A stretch of 45,762 nt of DNA from Minisyncoccota bacterium (GCA_018063015.1 JAGORC010000003.1:1-45762); one strand, 5' to 3'; positions 1-6,209 are shown, counted from the first letter of the stretch. Notes: generated from the sequence alone by a model not told the origin. Translations and numbers: made by a program.

Positions 1-644
1 GGCAACTTGAAATCCTCTTTCTGTTTTTCTGATTTTAATACTGGTGAATACATATACAACCTTCTATTTTCTGTATCAAAATACACATTCCTATAACCAA
101 CTCCTTTGTGTTTCGGACCTTGTGCGATAGTAGGATAAAACCCTAACACCTTATAGCAAACTTCACTTATTTTCTGCATAGATTCTTCAAATTGAACATC
201 ATCTTCATTATTGAAATCTTTACTTCCTCCAAAAGAAACAACGTCTATAGAATTATTTTTAGAAAGACTTTTTATTTCTTCTAATTTTTCAGTTAACTTT
301 TTGTCGAAAGATTCTATTTCGTCAGTCATAGTATAGTTAGGATTTTCGTGTGTTAAGAAAGATATATTTTCCCCTGTTGTTCTATCTACACCCACTGCCA
401 CTACCCCATCACACACATAATAGTTCTCAGAATATTTATTTCTAGAATTAACAGGAGACATTACGTGAGATACAAGTTTCCCACTAAGATCAGCACCCTT
501 ATAAGGTGTGTCTGCATTCTCTTTAAACTTTTTTACAAACTCATCTTCATTACCTTTTTCATCGTTTACATCAAGACAAATCCTTATAGGAGATATTCCC
601 TTTTCCAAGTGGCTAAATTTAGAATGTATTTTAAAATCTTCCAT
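1..644 (-). CDS. Hypothetical protein, C-terminus cut by window edge
   Basis: An open frame on the minus strand begins with ATG at 642-644 and runs off the left edge with no stop, giving about 214 residues. It starts MEDFKIHSKFSHLEKGIS and contains VCDGVVAVGVDRTTGEN and the late segment KHKGVGYRNVYFDTENRRLY. There is no signal peptide or membrane segment. I do not recognise the family; the ending loosely recalls CheD-like folds (a Gly-rich turn before a strand and FDTE), which is only a guess. A TATAAT box 6 nt before the ATG (651-656 read on the minus strand) supports this start and suggests a leaderless mRNA. It is divergent from the PfkB kinase gene. Confidence 0.7.
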   Translation of the reverse strand, partial: MEDFKIHSKFSHLEKGISPIRICLDVNDEKGNEDEFVKKFKENADTPYKGADLSGKLVSHVMSPVNSRNKYSENYYVCDGVVAVGVDRTTGENISFLTHENPNYTMTDEIESFDKKLTEKLEEIKSLSKNNSIDVVSFGGSKDFNNEDDVQFEESMQKISEVCYKVLGFYPTIAQGPKHKGVGYRNVYFDTENRRLYMYSPVLKSEKQKEDFKL

Positions 645-650
645 AGAAAT

Positions 651-675
651 ATTATACCAAAATTTAAGATATAAT
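651..675. promoter_or_regulatory. Divergent pair of -10 boxes
   Basis: On the minus strand TATAAT (651-656) lies 6 nt before the ATG at 644. On the plus strand TATAAT (670-675) lies 7 nt before the ATG at 683. The spacing puts both transcription starts at or within a base or two of the start codons. No Shine-Dalgarno sequence is visible for either gene. Confidence 0.65.
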
Positions 676-682
676 ATTCAAT

Positions 683-1561
683 ATGAAAATAGCGGTATTG
701 GGACCACTGGCAAAAGATAAAGTAAATATAGATGGAGTAGAAGAAACATACCTAGGAGGCATACCTTACTACGAGGCCTGTGCACTTAGTGCTTTAGGAA
801 TAGACGTAGAAGCCTATGTAACCTATTCTAAACAAGACGAGGATTTAGTAAGAAGAAGTTTATCTGGAATTAAAGTACATCCAACATATACCGAAAAGAC
901 CATCACCCACGAACTTTCATACAGAAGCAAGGAACCTGATATGCGCAATGTAGAGGTAGTAGAGTACGATTCTAGTGTATTCCCTGTGGACGATACTATC
1001 TTAGAGGAGTTACGGAAGTTCGACTATATAATCTTAGGACCACTATACTATGAAAACATTCCTTATGAATTCTTTGAGAAGATGAAGGGTTCAAATTTAA
1101 TATTAAACAACTTCGGAATATTTACATATCTAGAAAATAATATCCCTATAAAGAAAAATAGAGAGAACCTTTCTCGTGTCGCTCCATTTATAAAATATCT
1201 CTTCTTAGATGAAGAAGAAATAAAATTCGGTTCAGGTAAGAATACAATAGAAGATAGTGCAGAATATTTCCTAGATTTGGGAATCACGCTTGTTGTGGTA
1301 ACACTGGGCTCAAAAGGTTCAGTAATATTTACAAAAGAAGAAAAACATATCATCCCTGCTTTCCCTCCTAAAGAACTGATAGATCCGACAGGTGCTGGAG
1401 ATACATATGTTGCAGGATTCATAGCTTCGGAGAAAATTTTCACCAAACTAGAAGACAGAGGTAGATTCTCCGCCATGGTAGCAACTATGGGGATAGAGAC
1501 CAAGGGTGCTTTCAGAAAAAGTTGTGATGAGGTACTAGAAAGACTGAAGAAAGAGAATTAA
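683..1561 (+). CDS. PfkB-family carbohydrate/nucleoside kinase
   Basis: A 292-residue cytoplasmic kinase of the ribokinase/PfkB family, which phosphorylates a sugar or nucleoside with ATP. The C-terminal signature DPTGAGDTYVAGF (about residues 235-247) has the anion-hole GAG and the catalytic Asp; the N-terminal region has a Gly-Gly substrate motif (ETYLGGIPYYEA). The length is usual for the family. The substrate cannot be told from sequence. The ATG at 683 is supported by a consensus -10 box 7 nt upstream. A second, only distantly similar PfkB gene lies at 33848-34840, so the window carries two kinases of this fold. Confidence 0.85.
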   Translation: MKIAVLGPLAKDKVNIDGVEETYLGGIPYYEACALSALGIDVEAYVTYSKQDEDLVRRSLSGIKVHPTYTEKTITHELSYRSKEPDMRNVEVVEYDSSVFPVDDTILEELRKFDYIILGPLYYENIPYEFFEKMKGSNLILNNFGIFTYLENNIPIKKNRENLSRVAPFIKYLFLDEEEIKFGSGKNTIEDSAEYFLDLGITLVVVTLGSKGSVIFTKEEKHIIPAFPPKELIDPTGAGDTYVAGFIASEKIFTKLEDRGRFSAMVATMGIETKGAFRKSCDEVLERLKKEN

Positions 1562-1569
1562 ATTTATAT

Positions 1570-1597
1570 TTGACATTTAAATAGAAAACGCTATTTT
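1570..1597 (+). promoter_or_regulatory. Sigma70-type promoter before lipoprotein gene
   Basis: A perfect -35 TTGACA (1570-1575) is followed after 16 nt by TATTTT (1592-1597). This would give a leader of roughly 80 nt before the ATG at 1687, unlike the apparently leaderless genes around it. Confidence 0.5.
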
Positions 1598-1615
1598 ATA
1601 CAAAGAATCGTTTGC

Positions 1616-1662
1616 TTGTTGGCTGTTCTAAGAGTTTACTGAATTCTTAGATTAGTCAACAA
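1616..1662 (+). terminator. Hairpin followed by CTTTT: terminator of PfkB gene or leader structure
   Basis: TTGTTGGCT (1616-1624) pairs with AGTCAACAA (1654-1662) with one G-U pair, and inside it CTAAGA pairs with TCTTAG. A CTTTT run follows. It lies between the predicted promoter at 1570 and the lipoprotein start, so it could be an intrinsic terminator for the kinase gene or a regulatory hairpin in the lipoprotein leader. Confidence 0.45.
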
Positions 1663-1686
1663 CTTTTAAAAACTAAATAAATCAAC

Positions 1687-2181
1687 ATGAAAAAGATTCC
1701 TCTCTCTTTCTATGTACTGTTAATCTTTCTAACCTTAGTCTTGTTATCTTGCGAAGAACTCGCAAGGCAAGAACAAAAGGAAACCAAAGAAAAAAACGAA
1801 AAGATATTTCGCCTGGAGGGTGAACATGATCTCGTCGTTAAAGACAGCTCTCTGGTCTATAAACGAATAGATCAGGAAGACAGATACATATCTAAGAAAA
1901 TATGCTTTTCCTGGAAAAAAGACAGCTTAACAACTTACTCGGCATACTTTGAAACAGCAAATTATTATTGGAACTGCCCGAATTGCTGTAAGGTAATAAT
2001 TGATTCCTCAGAATCCTACACCAAGCCAACGGTAAAATTTGTAGTGAGAGATCATGCATCTCTTCCCAGAAGTATTATATTTACAGGTGATGGAGAACTG
2101 CAGGATTACATTACTAACTTTGTGGATCATATTATTATAAAATGCCACAAAAAGGATGCTGGGTTGCTGAAATTAAATTAA
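1687..2181 (+). CDS. Predicted lipoprotein of unknown function
   Basis: A 164-residue protein with a clear type II signal: Lys-Lys at positions 2-3, a hydrophobic stretch, then the lipobox LLSC with Cys near residue 22 followed by Glu-Glu. The mature part starts with a charged linker (about residues 23-45) and ends in a soluble domain containing a WNCPNCCK motif, which could bind metal or form disulfides. It is expected to be membrane-anchored and to face outward. I do not recognise the soluble domain. It has its own promoter with a long leader and a strong terminator (2209-2232), so it is a single-gene unit. The LLSCEE-type signal resembles Bacteroidota lipoproteins; acquisition from elsewhere is possible but unproven. 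Confidence 0.75.
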   Translation: MKKIPLSFYVLLIFLTLVLLSCEELARQEQKETKEKNEKIFRLEGEHDLVVKDSSLVYKRIDQEDRYISKKICFSWKKDSLTTYSAYFETANYYWNCPNCCKVIIDSSESYTKPTVKFVVRDHASLPRSIIFTGDGELQDYITNFVDHIIIKCHKKDAGLLKLN

Positions 2182-2208
2182 CAAAGTAAAGGAGGAAGTA
2201 TTGCACCG

Positions 2209-2240
2209 CAATCCCGTTTAAAAACGGGATTGTTTTCGTT
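2209..2240 (+). terminator. Intrinsic terminator of lipoprotein gene
   Basis: A perfect 10-bp stem CAATCCCGTT/AACGGGATTG with a 4-nt loop (2209-2232) is followed by TTTTCGTT. It lies 28 nt after the lipoprotein stop. Confidence 0.85.
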
Positions 2241-2305
2241 GTGACCCTAATTGTACGAGATTGGAATGAACTGCTTAACCAAATAAAAGTTTTTTGGAAA
2301 TTGAA

Positions 2306-2343
2306 AAGCCCTATGAGAAGCTTAGAGCTTTCCAATAGGGCTT
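2306..2343. terminator. Hairpin between convergent genes
   Basis: AAGCCCTAT (2306-2314) pairs with ATAGGGCTT (2335-2343) around a 20-nt loop. Read on the minus strand the stem is followed by TTCAATTT, on the plus strand by only a weak T tract. It probably contributes to termination for the minus-strand gene ending at 2375. Confidence 0.45.
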
Positions 2344-2374
2344 AATAATAATTCATTTTTGACTATTCTCCTCT

Positions 2375-2905
2375 CTAAAAGGAAATTCGCCAGGATCGGA
2401 ATTTCCTTTTGTCCATTTTAGAAACCTCTATCAGCTCTTTTTCAAATTCTCCAAAAGAAAATACTGACTTAATATTACTTTCGACTTTTAATTCTATGCT
2501 TCTTAAAAAGTCAATAAATTCCTTTGTTTCCTGGTTGCGAGGCAAAATAACATAAACAGGCACCTCTTCTTCGGTGAGCTTGATGAGTGAATGTATTATC
2601 TCCTCCTTTTTGTTTTGCGATTTTGATTTAAATTTCCGAAATCTTTGGTCGTAAGGAAAATACTCCTTCAGGGGAACTTTGAGTAATGGTATATTCTGCT
2701 TTGAGAAAATGTTTTCAAAAAATTCAATCATGTCTACGATTATAAGATAGTAAAATGCAGAATGTTTTGAACCAGTAAGAGGGGGCATTCTCTTTTCTAG
2801 TTTAAAGAGTTGCTTGAATCCTAGTAAAGTGGCGAAATTAAGAATATTCATGGTTGTTTTGTTTAGTTTCCAGAAAAGACAAATTTTATCTTCTATGGGA
2901 ATCAA
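2375..2905 (-). CDS. Hypothetical protein
   Basis: About 176 residues if a TTG at 2905 is used, or about 158 if translation starts at the first ATG (2851, MNILNFATLLGFKQLF). Neither start has a convincing ribosome site. The protein is basic and mixed hydrophobic/charged, with a segment VPVYVILPRNQETKEFIDFL (about residues 114-133) that looks like a strand-turn-helix. No signal peptide, membrane helix or familiar motif is seen and I do not recognise it. Its last codons form one arm of a perfect hairpin (2377-2410) that would also act as its terminator. It lies between a lipoprotein gene and tRNA-Glu in a stretch of unassigned genes. Confidence 0.55.
   Translation of the reverse strand: MIPIEDKICLFWKLNKTTMNILNFATLLGFKQLFKLEKRMPPLTGSKHSAFYYLIIVDMIEFFENIFSKQNIPLLKVPLKEYFPYDQRFRKFKSKSQNKKEEIIHSLIKLTEEEVPVYVILPRNQETKEFIDFLRSIELKVESNIKSVFSFGEFEKELIEVSKMDKRKFRSWRISF
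2377..2410 (-). terminator. Perfect hairpin overlapping the end of the coding sequence
   Basis: AAAAGGAAATTC (2377-2388) and GAATTTCCTTTT (2399-2410) form a perfect 12-bp stem with a 10-nt loop. It overlaps the last eleven codons and stop of the minus-strand gene. On the minus strand the stem ends in TTTT, as in an intrinsic terminator. Confidence 0.55.
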
Positions 2906-2976
2906 ATAAAACTAAAAATCAAAGAACAGCCATTAGTATTATTAATAGCACAAAATAACTACTTAGTCAATGGTTG

Positions 2977-3048
2977 TGACCCCACAGAGAATCGAACTCT
3001 GATTACCGGATTGAAAACCCGATGTCCTAACCGTTAGACGATGGGGCC
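2977..3048 (-). tRNA. tRNA-Glu (UUC)
   Basis: A complete 72-nt cloverleaf on the minus strand. The acceptor GGCCCCA pairs with TGGGGTC, with discriminator A at 2977. The anticodon loop carries TTC, and the T-arm loop GTTCGATTC is standard. CCA is not encoded. Its 5' 26 nt plus the two preceding bases are repeated at 3315-3362, on the far side of a GIY-YIG gene. Confidence 0.93.
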
Positions 3049-3053
3049 ATTGT

Positions 3054-3305
3054 TTATAATCTTACACCAATTTTTTTTAATATCTTATCCTTTTCAAAAG
3101 AACTACTCTTTATCTTCCTTTCTCTTAATCTGGCTTTATGTATTGTTGGGTAAGATTCATAATAAACAAGGTCAAAAGGTTTATAAAAACTGGTTGATTT
3201 AACTTCTCCTTTATTATGTTGTTGAAACCTTACTTCCAGATTTACTGTTGACCCAACGTATACCCAATTATTTTTTATGCTCTTTATAAAATACACATAA
3301 TTCAT
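3054..3305 (-). CDS. Small GIY-YIG domain endonuclease
   Basis: An 83-residue single-domain GIY-YIG protein. NYVYFIKS gives the first catalytic strand and WVYVGSTVNLEVRFQQHNKG gives the YVG element, the Arg and the His-Asn region; the later LVYYESY with ARLRERKIK matches the conserved Glu/Lys end of YhbQ/UPF0213-like members. Such proteins are nucleases, some of them homing-type. I choose ATG 3303-3305: the frame stays open to 3362, but the extra 19 residues would translate a tRNA fragment and an inserted palindrome. It ends 5 nt before intact tRNA-Glu and is preceded by a partial copy of that tRNA, an arrangement expected of a small element that inserted at the tRNA gene. Confidence 0.82.
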   Translation of the reverse strand: MNYVYFIKSIKNNWVYVGSTVNLEVRFQQHNKGEVKSTSFYKPFDLVYYESYPTIHKARLRERKIKSSSFEKDKILKKIGVRL

Positions 3306-3314
3306 ATAAAGCAG

Positions 3315-3362
3315 TGTCCTAACCGTTACCTGCCTGTCGGCAGACAGGGACGATGGGGCCAT
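3315..3362 (-). repeat. Partial duplicate of tRNA-Glu 5' part, interrupted by an insert
   Basis: 3315-3328 plus 3349-3362 together reproduce exactly the 28 nt at 3023-3050: the tRNA-Glu acceptor 5' strand, the D-arm and two upstream bases. A 20-bp insert splits the copy. The two copies are direct repeats flanking the GIY-YIG gene. The fragment has no anticodon or T arm, so it is not a working tRNA. Confidence 0.9.
3329..3348. repeat. 20-bp imperfect palindrome inserted in the tRNA fragment
   Basis: CCTGCCTGTCGGCAGACAGG folds on itself with 10 pairs, one mismatch and one G-U. It interrupts the duplicated tRNA-Glu D-arm exactly, with no loss of tRNA bases. It is GC-rich compared with its surroundings. 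From memory, closely similar CCTGCC...GGCAGG palindromes occur dispersed in CPR genomes; this was not checked here. Confidence 0.75.
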
Positions 3363-3413
3363 AAATAACTGAACAAAAATATGATAACATTTTTTATATA
3401 AAATGCAAAAAAT

Positions 3414-3445
3414 AAAGGGGCCTCCGTGTAAACGGTACCCCTTTT
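3414..3445 (-). terminator. Intrinsic terminator of the minus-strand gene at 3540
   Basis: AAAGGGG (3414-3420) pairs with CCCCTTT (3438-3444), and the inner CCGT/ACGG forms a second stem. On the minus strand the stem is followed by the T-rich run TTTATTTTTT. Confidence 0.7.
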
Positions 3446-3451
3446 AAAAAC

Positions 3452-3472
3452 TCTCCAGTCTGGCACTGGAGA
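3452..3472. terminator. Short perfect hairpin downstream of the gene at 3540
   Basis: TCTCCAGT (3452-3459) pairs with ACTGGAGA (3465-3472) around a 5-nt loop. There is no T tract on either side, so it may be a mRNA 3' structure rather than a terminator. It accompanies the stronger hairpin at 3414-3445. The rest of 3363-3539 shows nothing else. Confidence 0.4.
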
Positions 3473-3539
3473 ATGAAAATCATTGAAAACGTTCTTTACA
3501 ATTCTGTATATATAATACCTATTATTAGAATAAAGTCAA

Positions 3540-4097
3540 CTAAGCATTCACTGCTTTGTGTAGTGAATCAAACGACTTAGCTAGATACCTCTCCACTTCA
3601 TTCCAATCCACATTCTTTTCATTCTTGTCATATAGCTCCATGGCACTTGCTCTAAAGTGCGCATAGTCCTTAAGCTTGTCGGGTTCTATAGAATACAGCA
3701 CACTTGCTTCTTCCCCTATCGCATCTCGTCTTGTTGTTTCGTATTTATATGGGTATCTATCTATCAGCCACCATTTGAGCTCTAACTCAGCGGTTTTCTT
3801 GTAATCAAATTTCTCAAGTGAATACTTGTTCACTATTTTATAAAACTTAGTTAGATTCTTTTTTATTCTTCTTTCATTCTCTCTCCCTCTTCCTAGGCGA
3901 AAGTGCATCGCAGATATAGCTAAGTAGAATGATGCCTTAAGAGTTAGAAAATAGTTAAGATGAAAATGCTTTTTAATAAGTTCTAGAACTATAAGGAATA
4001 GCTTAAAGAATCTATGCGAATAGTAGGCCTGCCACATACTGGTTTCAAGTCTGGCTACTTCTGTGGGATCAAACTCTTTAATGCTGTGTAATTTCAT
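3540..4097 (-). CDS. Hypothetical helical protein
   Basis: A 185-residue soluble protein from the ATG at 4095-4097; a TTG two codons upstream (4103) is possible but less likely. It is rich in aromatic and charged residues and almost wholly helical in pattern, for example YSHRFFKLFLIVLELIKKHF near residue 27 and KTAELELKWWLIDRYPYKYE near the middle. No signal peptide or catalytic motif is evident and I do not recognise it. The -10 box TATAAT at 4106-4111 (minus strand) is 8 nt before the ATG, supporting that start and a leaderless transcript. A strong terminator of the next upstream minus-strand gene overlaps this promoter. Confidence 0.7.
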   Translation of the reverse strand: MKLHSIKEFDPTEVARLETSMWQAYYSHRFFKLFLIVLELIKKHFHLNYFLTLKASFYLAISAMHFRLGRGRENERRIKKNLTKFYKIVNKYSLEKFDYKKTAELELKWWLIDRYPYKYETTRRDAIGEEASVLYSIEPDKLKDYAHFRASAMELYDKNEKNVDWNEVERYLAKSFDSLHKAVNA

Positions 4098-4105
4098 TAA
4101 CAAAT

Positions 4106-4111
4106 ATTATA
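4106..4111 (-). promoter_or_regulatory. -10 box of the gene ending at 3540
   Basis: TATAAT on the minus strand, 8 nt before the ATG at 4097. It sits in the T-rich tail of the preceding terminator, so the two signals are fused. Confidence 0.6.
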
Positions 4112-4112
4112 T

Positions 4113-4147
4113 CAAAAAAGGCGCTTACACTCATGTGTAAACGCCTT
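4113..4147 (-). terminator. Strong intrinsic terminator of the gene at 4164
   Basis: AAGGCG + TTACAC (4118-4130) pair with GTGTAA + CGCCTT (4135-4147), a 12-bp stem with one mismatch and a 4-nt loop. On the minus strand it ends in TTTTTT. Confidence 0.8.
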
Positions 4148-4163
4148 ACACCTCGTCAAGGTA

Positions 4164-4538
4164 TTACAACTTCTTATCAGGAAGTCTGACAAGGCGATAT
4201 CGCCCAGGAACTTCCTTAGACAGGAAATGAGTTAGGTATTCAGAGATGTGGTCGCTCTCCTCGCTAGCGAGAAGGGTTCTAAACTCATCCCTAACCTTAA
4301 TCTTAGGTCTGTCATCGACCCTAGAGAGGTACACGATTTCAATCGCTTGGATCGATGTGTGTATGGATAAGATGTCTAAAGTGATAAGAGAAGTAATTTG
4401 TTCAAGCGATTTATGAGTTCGCTTACTTATTACTCTTCCCTTTTCATTTATTATTCCCCATTGTTCTTTGCGTTCTTCTCCTATAATTTTTGCACCCTTG
4501 CAATTCTTAATAGGATAATACAGATTGTCTTCTGCCAT
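4164..4538 (-). CDS. Hypothetical protein
   Basis: A 124-residue soluble protein starting at ATG 4536-4538 (MAEDNLYYPIKNCKGAKIIG). The first part, KEQWGIINEKGRVISKRTHK, reads as a small beta-rich unit; the rest is mixed, ending VPGRYRLVRLPDKKL. There is no membrane segment and I do not recognise a family. It is followed by a strong terminator and preceded by about 265 nt of non-coding sequence with its own promoter-like and terminator-like signals (4612-4765), so its expression may be controlled in the leader. Confidence 0.7.
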   Translation of the reverse strand: MAEDNLYYPIKNCKGAKIIGEERKEQWGIINEKGRVISKRTHKSLEQITSLITLDILSIHTSIQAIEIVYLSRVDDRPKIKVRDEFRTLLASEESDHISEYLTHFLSKEVPGRYRLVRLPDKKL

Positions 4539-4611
4539 TTCTTATTGGTTTTTGGTTTACTAAAAATAACGAAATTACTAAGACAAGGTATCAATAATAG
4601 AAATTCCTGTC

Positions 4612-4730
4612 AAATAAAAAAGGGGTTGCTGCGAACAGCGAACCCCTGTTTGGCGACCTTCCACCTAAAGGCCACCGTACTTACACCCATTGGTGCTATA
4701 TAGAAAACCAAAACCAACCGAACTTATACT
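4612..4730 (-). ncRNA. Candidate small RNA or attenuator leader
   Basis: From a predicted start near 4730 to the terminator at 4615-4647 the minus strand would give about 118 nt with several short hairpins (CACC-AATG-GGTG, and a GGC...GCC stem). Near its 5' end, sequence at 4706-4718 is complementary to 4544-4557, just upstream of the next gene's start codon, with one bulge. This could be a free small RNA or a regulated leader of the 4164-4538 gene. No known RNA family is recognised. Confidence 0.35.
4615..4647 (-). terminator. Intrinsic terminator upstream of the gene at 4164-4538
   Basis: AGGGGTT + GCTG (4621-4631) pair with CAGC + AACCCCT (4636-4647, one bulged G) around a 4-nt loop. On the minus strand it ends in TTTTTTATTTG. 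No complete minus-strand gene lies just upstream, so it ends either a small RNA or an attenuated leader. Confidence 0.7.
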
Positions 4731-4736
4731 AAATAT

Positions 4737-4765
4737 ATCTTATCACAATTTATGGTAAAAGTCAA
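4737..4765 (-). promoter_or_regulatory. Predicted promoter of the candidate small RNA/leader
   Basis: On the minus strand TTGACT (4760-4765) is separated by exactly 17 nt from TAAGAT (4737-4742). Confidence 0.45.
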
Positions 4766-4790
4766 TAAAGAAACTTACCTGTCTCTGTCA

Positions 4791-4796
4791 TATAAT
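4791..4796 (+). promoter_or_regulatory. -10 box of the UDG gene
   Basis: TATAAT, 7 nt before the ATG at 4804; no ribosome-binding site lies between. Confidence 0.6.
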
Positions 4797-4803
4797 CTAG
4801 CTA

Positions 4804-5394
4804 ATGAGTAGTAAAGCTGAGCTAGAAAATATAAATAAAAGATGGGAGACAGACTGCACTTGCGAGCTTAGACACACAGCCACACAGGCAGTATTTGGTC
4901 ACGGCTCCCCTACTTCAGATATCGTGTTCATAGGAGAAGCTCCTGGCAAGAAGGAAGATGAGCAAGGTGTCCCTTTCATAGGAAGCGCAGGTAAATTCTT
5001 GGACGAGATGTTAAATGAAATAAATTTAAAGAGAGAAGATATTTATATTACAAACATAGTTAAGTACCGCCCACCGGACAACCGAGATCCCCTACCAGAA
5101 GAGAAAGCTTCTTGTAGAGACTGGCTTCTAGAAGAATTGAAAATAATAAAACCGAAATTAATTGTATTCCTTGGACGACATGCGATGAACAACTTCTTCC
5201 CCACCGAACAGATATCGAGCGTTCACGGTAAATTGTTGGTAAAAAAGTTCAACGGCATTTCAACAAAATACTTCTATGCTCTGTATCATCCAGCAGCAGC
5301 ACTATATAACGGAGGAATGCGAGCAACCCTTATGGAAGATTTCAAGAAAATCCCTAAAATCTTAAAGGAAATAACTGACAAGGAACCCTCTTAA
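4804..5394 (+). CDS. Family 4-type uracil-DNA glycosylase
   Basis: A 196-residue base-excision repair enzyme expected to remove uracil from DNA. Motif 1 is GEAPGKKEDEQGVPFIG (about residues 44-60) and motif 2 is the C-terminal YHPAAALY; NIVKYRPPDNRDPLP between them is family-typical. Family 4 enzymes hold a 4Fe-4S cluster with four Cys. Here Cys18, Cys20 and Cys104 are present, but the first pair is spaced CxC rather than CxxC and the Cys expected in the VKCRPP position is Tyr88. The cluster may be altered or lost. The start is supported by a TATAAT box 7 nt upstream. Confidence 0.85.
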   Translation: MSSKAELENINKRWETDCTCELRHTATQAVFGHGSPTSDIVFIGEAPGKKEDEQGVPFIGSAGKFLDEMLNEINLKREDIYITNIVKYRPPDNRDPLPEEKASCRDWLLEELKIIKPKLIVFLGRHAMNNFFPTEQISSVHGKLLVKKFNGISTKYFYALYHPAAALYNGGMRATLMEDFKKIPKILKEITDKEPS

Positions 5395-5434
5395 GAGCTT
5401 GGCAAAATAATTAAAAGTATTAATATAAACTCCT

Positions 5435-6199
5435 ATGGATAAAATAAATTTAAACAACGTTCAGGTCATAATACTAGCCGCTGGTAAAGGCAAGAGAATG
5501 CAGTCCGAAAATCCAAAAGCTCTTACAAACCTAAAAGGTAAACCATTTCTTAAACACATATTAGATACCTTATCTTCTGTTCACCTTACTCTCAGGCCAA
5601 TAATAGTAGTAGGTCACAAGAAGGAAGCCGTTATGGAAGCAATCGGTGAAGGATATCACTATGCTCATCAAGAAGAACAATTAGGCACAGGCCACGCTGT
5701 GTCTTCTGCTAAGCACAAGGTAGAAGATGGTACTGAAATAATTTTCGTTTTATCTACCGACCAACCGATGGTATCTAAGGAGACAATACTAAATATTATT
5801 AAACGTCACGAAGACAAGAAACCAACAGTCACTATAGGAACACTCGTACTTCCTGACTTCAATGAATGGAGAAAAGGTCTGATGGGCTTCGGTAGAATAA
5901 TAAGAGACGAGGGTGGAAAGGTAGTCAGAAATGTTGAATTCAAAGATGCAACAGATGATGAAAAGAATATAAGAGAAGTAAACCCAGCAATATATGCCTT
6001 CGATGCAAACTGGCTCTGGGATAACATAGACAAAATTAAAAACAATAATGCTCAAGGTGAATACTATCTTACTGATCTCATAGGACTTGCTTGTAAGAAT
6101 GGTAAGGGAGTAGAAGCAGTGCCAATAGACAATTTATTAGAAGGATTACAACCTAATTCTAAAGAAGAGCTTGAGATACTAGAGTCACTTACTATATAA
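5435..6199 (+). CDS. GlmU-type sugar nucleotidyltransferase (single domain)
   Basis: A 254-residue enzyme matching the N-terminal pyrophosphorylase half of GlmU. The nucleotide-binding signature LAAGKGKRMQSENPKAL lies at about residues 15-31; EEQLGTGHAV, LSTDQPMV and NPAIYAFD follow as in UDP-N-acetylglucosamine uridyltransferases. It should join UTP and a hexosamine-1-phosphate to give a UDP-sugar for wall or glycan synthesis. The left-handed beta-helix acetyltransferase half of GlmU is absent, so it cannot do the acetyl transfer step. The exact sugar is inferred. It follows the UDG gene by 40 nt and precedes gdhA by 10 nt. A TAATAT box lies 8 nt before the ATG. Confidence 0.85.
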   Translation: MDKINLNNVQVIILAAGKGKRMQSENPKALTNLKGKPFLKHILDTLSSVHLTLRPIIVVGHKKEAVMEAIGEGYHYAHQEEQLGTGHAVSSAKHKVEDGTEIIFVLSTDQPMVSKETILNIIKRHEDKKPTVTIGTLVLPDFNEWRKGLMGFGRIIRDEGGKVVRNVEFKDATDDEKNIREVNPAIYAFDANWLWDNIDKIKNNNAQGEYYLTDLIGLACKNGKGVEAVPIDNLLEGLQPNSKEELEILESLTI

Positions 6200-6209
6200 T
6201 ATAAAGATT

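Noticed and set aside
1-644. CheD-like glutamine deamidase
   Set aside because: Only a vague resemblance near the visible C-terminal part; the Cys-His-Thr catalytic pattern could not be located, so it is left as hypothetical.
1063-1503. 146-residue minus-strand frame opposite the PfkB kinase
   Set aside because: It lies wholly antisense to a gene with intact kinase motifs and has no promoter or recognisable domain.
3306-3362. Longer GIY-YIG protein starting at 3362
   Set aside because: The added 19 residues translate a tRNA fragment and a palindrome; the GIY-YIG domain begins right at the ATG at 3305.
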